Source: Armatimonadota bacterium | Lineage (GTDB): Bacteria; Armatimonadota; Armatimonadia; Armatimonadales; Capsulimonadaceae | Assembly (NCBI GenBank): GCA_003134215.1 | Contig: PLAD01000222.1 | Coordinates: 2,722-36,536, forward strand | DNA: 33,815 nt | Direction of reading: 5' to 3' | Part shown: positions 33,260-33,815 of the stretch, piece after piece | How the letters are laid out: every line of letters starts with the position of its first letter | Numbering within the stretch: position 1 is the first letter of the stretch | Notes under the pieces: generated by a model | The model's database searches: none | Seen by the model: only the letters and a program-made list of their open reading frames with translations | Told to the model about the DNA's origin: nothing | Program-made: the position numbers and the translations under genes

Positions 33260-33523
33260 ATGGAATCAAATGGAATAAAAATGACTCCTTCGCCAAAATT
33301 TGCTGCAAAGTTCATTGACAACATAGGTGATCAGCAAACAAGATTCAAAACCTCACTGTCGGACAGTATCGCCGGCTCGTTTATGGTATCTGTGTTTTGT
33401 GCCGTCTTATTATTTGACATATGGTTACCTGCTCCGGCTGACGCTGTAGGCGTAAAAATTTTTCTGGGCGTCATAACCGCGATTCCACTTCCGACTATAA
33501 AGTGGCCCGTCTTGCCACTCTAG
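33260..33523 (+). CDS. Hypothetical small membrane protein
   Basis: An 87-residue frame from ATG 33260. About residues 37-56 (SIAGSFMVSVFCAVLLFDIW) and 60-85 are hydrophobic, so one or two membrane segments are likely. No family is recognised. Directly after its TAG (33521-33523) the same frame continues as protein-like sequence to another TAG at 33647-33649, so this may be a piece of a decayed longer gene. It lies in the debris-rich approach to the RHS-type frame. Confidence 0.4.
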   Translation: MESNGIKMTPSPKFAAKFIDNIGDQQTRFKTSLSDSIAGSFMVSVFCAVLLFDIWLPAPADAVGVKIFLGVITAIPLPTIKWPVLPL

Positions 33524-33649
33524 CTGCCGCGTTGTAATGTTATACGATGCACAGAAAAAGAAAAAGCACAACTTTGGGAATACGCTAAATCCTTCGCAAC
33601 TCAGTTGGGCGTACCATGTGAGCCCTTCTTCTGGGAGCCCACGAACTAG
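33524..33649 (+). pseudogene. Protein-like fragment without start, upstream of the RHS frame
   Basis: In the same frame as the preceding small ORF, 41 codons read with a plausible composition, including EKAQLWEYAKSFATQLGVP and ending PFFWEPTN. No start codon is present. It may be the tail of a decayed gene, perhaps an immunity or cargo gene tied to the RHS locus; family unknown. Confidence 0.35.
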
Positions 33650-33680
33650 CCGTTTAAGCTGCCCCCATTATTAGGCCAAC

Positions 33681-33815
33681 ATGACATTACAAACCGACGC
33701 TCTTGGAAACACGATGTACTGGGGTAATACCAGCGGTCCCGGCGGCTACAACATCGCGAACCAGAACGTCATGGTGACTTATCCGGCGACCGGCCAAACG
33801 GGAACCGGCAACAGC
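33681..33815 (+). CDS. RHS-repeat-type protein fragment, cut by the window edge
   Basis: From ATG 33681 the frame runs to the end of the window. LQTDALGNTMYWGNTSGPGG matches the TDALGNT-type core of RHS/YD repeats, followed by a Thr/Gly/Asn-rich stretch. Full RHS proteins are long shells (over 1000 residues) that carry a toxin at the C-terminus. This frame begins inside a repeat, with an in-frame TAG nine bases before the ATG and no signal peptide, so it may be a displaced (orphan) RHS piece or a gene whose upstream part is elsewhere. Only 45 codons are visible. Confidence 0.55.
   Translation, partial: MTLQTDALGNTMYWGNTSGPGGYNIANQNVMVTYPATGQTGTGNS

Noticed and set aside
1-33815. CRISPR arrays, rRNA genes and complete insertion sequences
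   Set aside because: I looked for regular short repeats with spacers, ribosomal RNA sequence and transposase frames and saw none.

Overview
The window is bacterial. A DUF1559-type prepilin-like protein with a GFTLIE N-terminus and an H-X9-DG C-terminus, an APC-transporter/histidine-kinase fusion, and many HipA, VapBC and RHS pieces together suggest a large environmental genome. Armatimonadota (Capsulimonas-like) is my best guess, with Planctomycetota as the alternative. This is inferred from protein style only; there is no 16S rRNA gene or other marker here.

Layout. (1) 24-1837: a PAP2-family membrane protein and a Gfo/Idh/MocA oxidoreductase. (2) About 1998-7840: a likely accessory island. 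On the left is the 5' half of a tRNA-Gly gene, broken just past the anticodon; on the right is an intact tRNA-Gly(CCC). Between them lie a secreted-protein pseudogene with three in-frame stops, a two-gene HicB-like/HicA-like module, a hipBA toxin-antitoxin operon with three visible operators, and a frameshifted AlbA_2/HATPase-type pseudogene. No integrase is visible. (3) 7940-8933: a vapBC remnant beside an intact vapBC operon that has a perfect palindromic operator. (4) 9117-20891: a cell-surface polysaccharide locus. It has a flavin amine-oxidase-like enzyme, a GT2/GT-C fusion membrane protein, an ABC-2 permease and Wzt-like ATPase, and a convergent operon with a PlsC-like/GT4 fusion, a GT4, a GT2 and a GT8 protein. 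Two sigma-54-like promoters point into the two leftward units. (5) 21063-23071: the prepilin-like gene and a hypothetical gene. (6) 23085-27964: a signalling operon (APC-permease histidine kinase, single-domain receiver, receiver-HD-GYP). (7) 28162-29853: a TetR regulator and an NAD(P)-binding oxidoreductase, linked by matching operators. (8) 30027-33815: a secreted FN3 protein, small hypothetical proteins, a Ser/Asn/Pro-rich single-span membrane protein, a clear terminator, and debris leading into an RHS-type reading frame cut by the window edge.

How the parts may work together. The polysaccharide genes look like a set that assembles a glycan on a carrier, exports it through a Wzm/Wzt-type transporter and modifies it. 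The downstream sensor operon ends in an HD-GYP phosphodiesterase, so c-di-GMP control of surface behaviour is plausible but not shown. The most unusual items are the HicB-like/HicA-like pair with an oversized antitoxin-like partner, the fusion protein in which both the acyltransferase and the glycosyltransferase motifs are degenerate, the transporter-kinase fusion, and the tRNA-Gly-bounded island.
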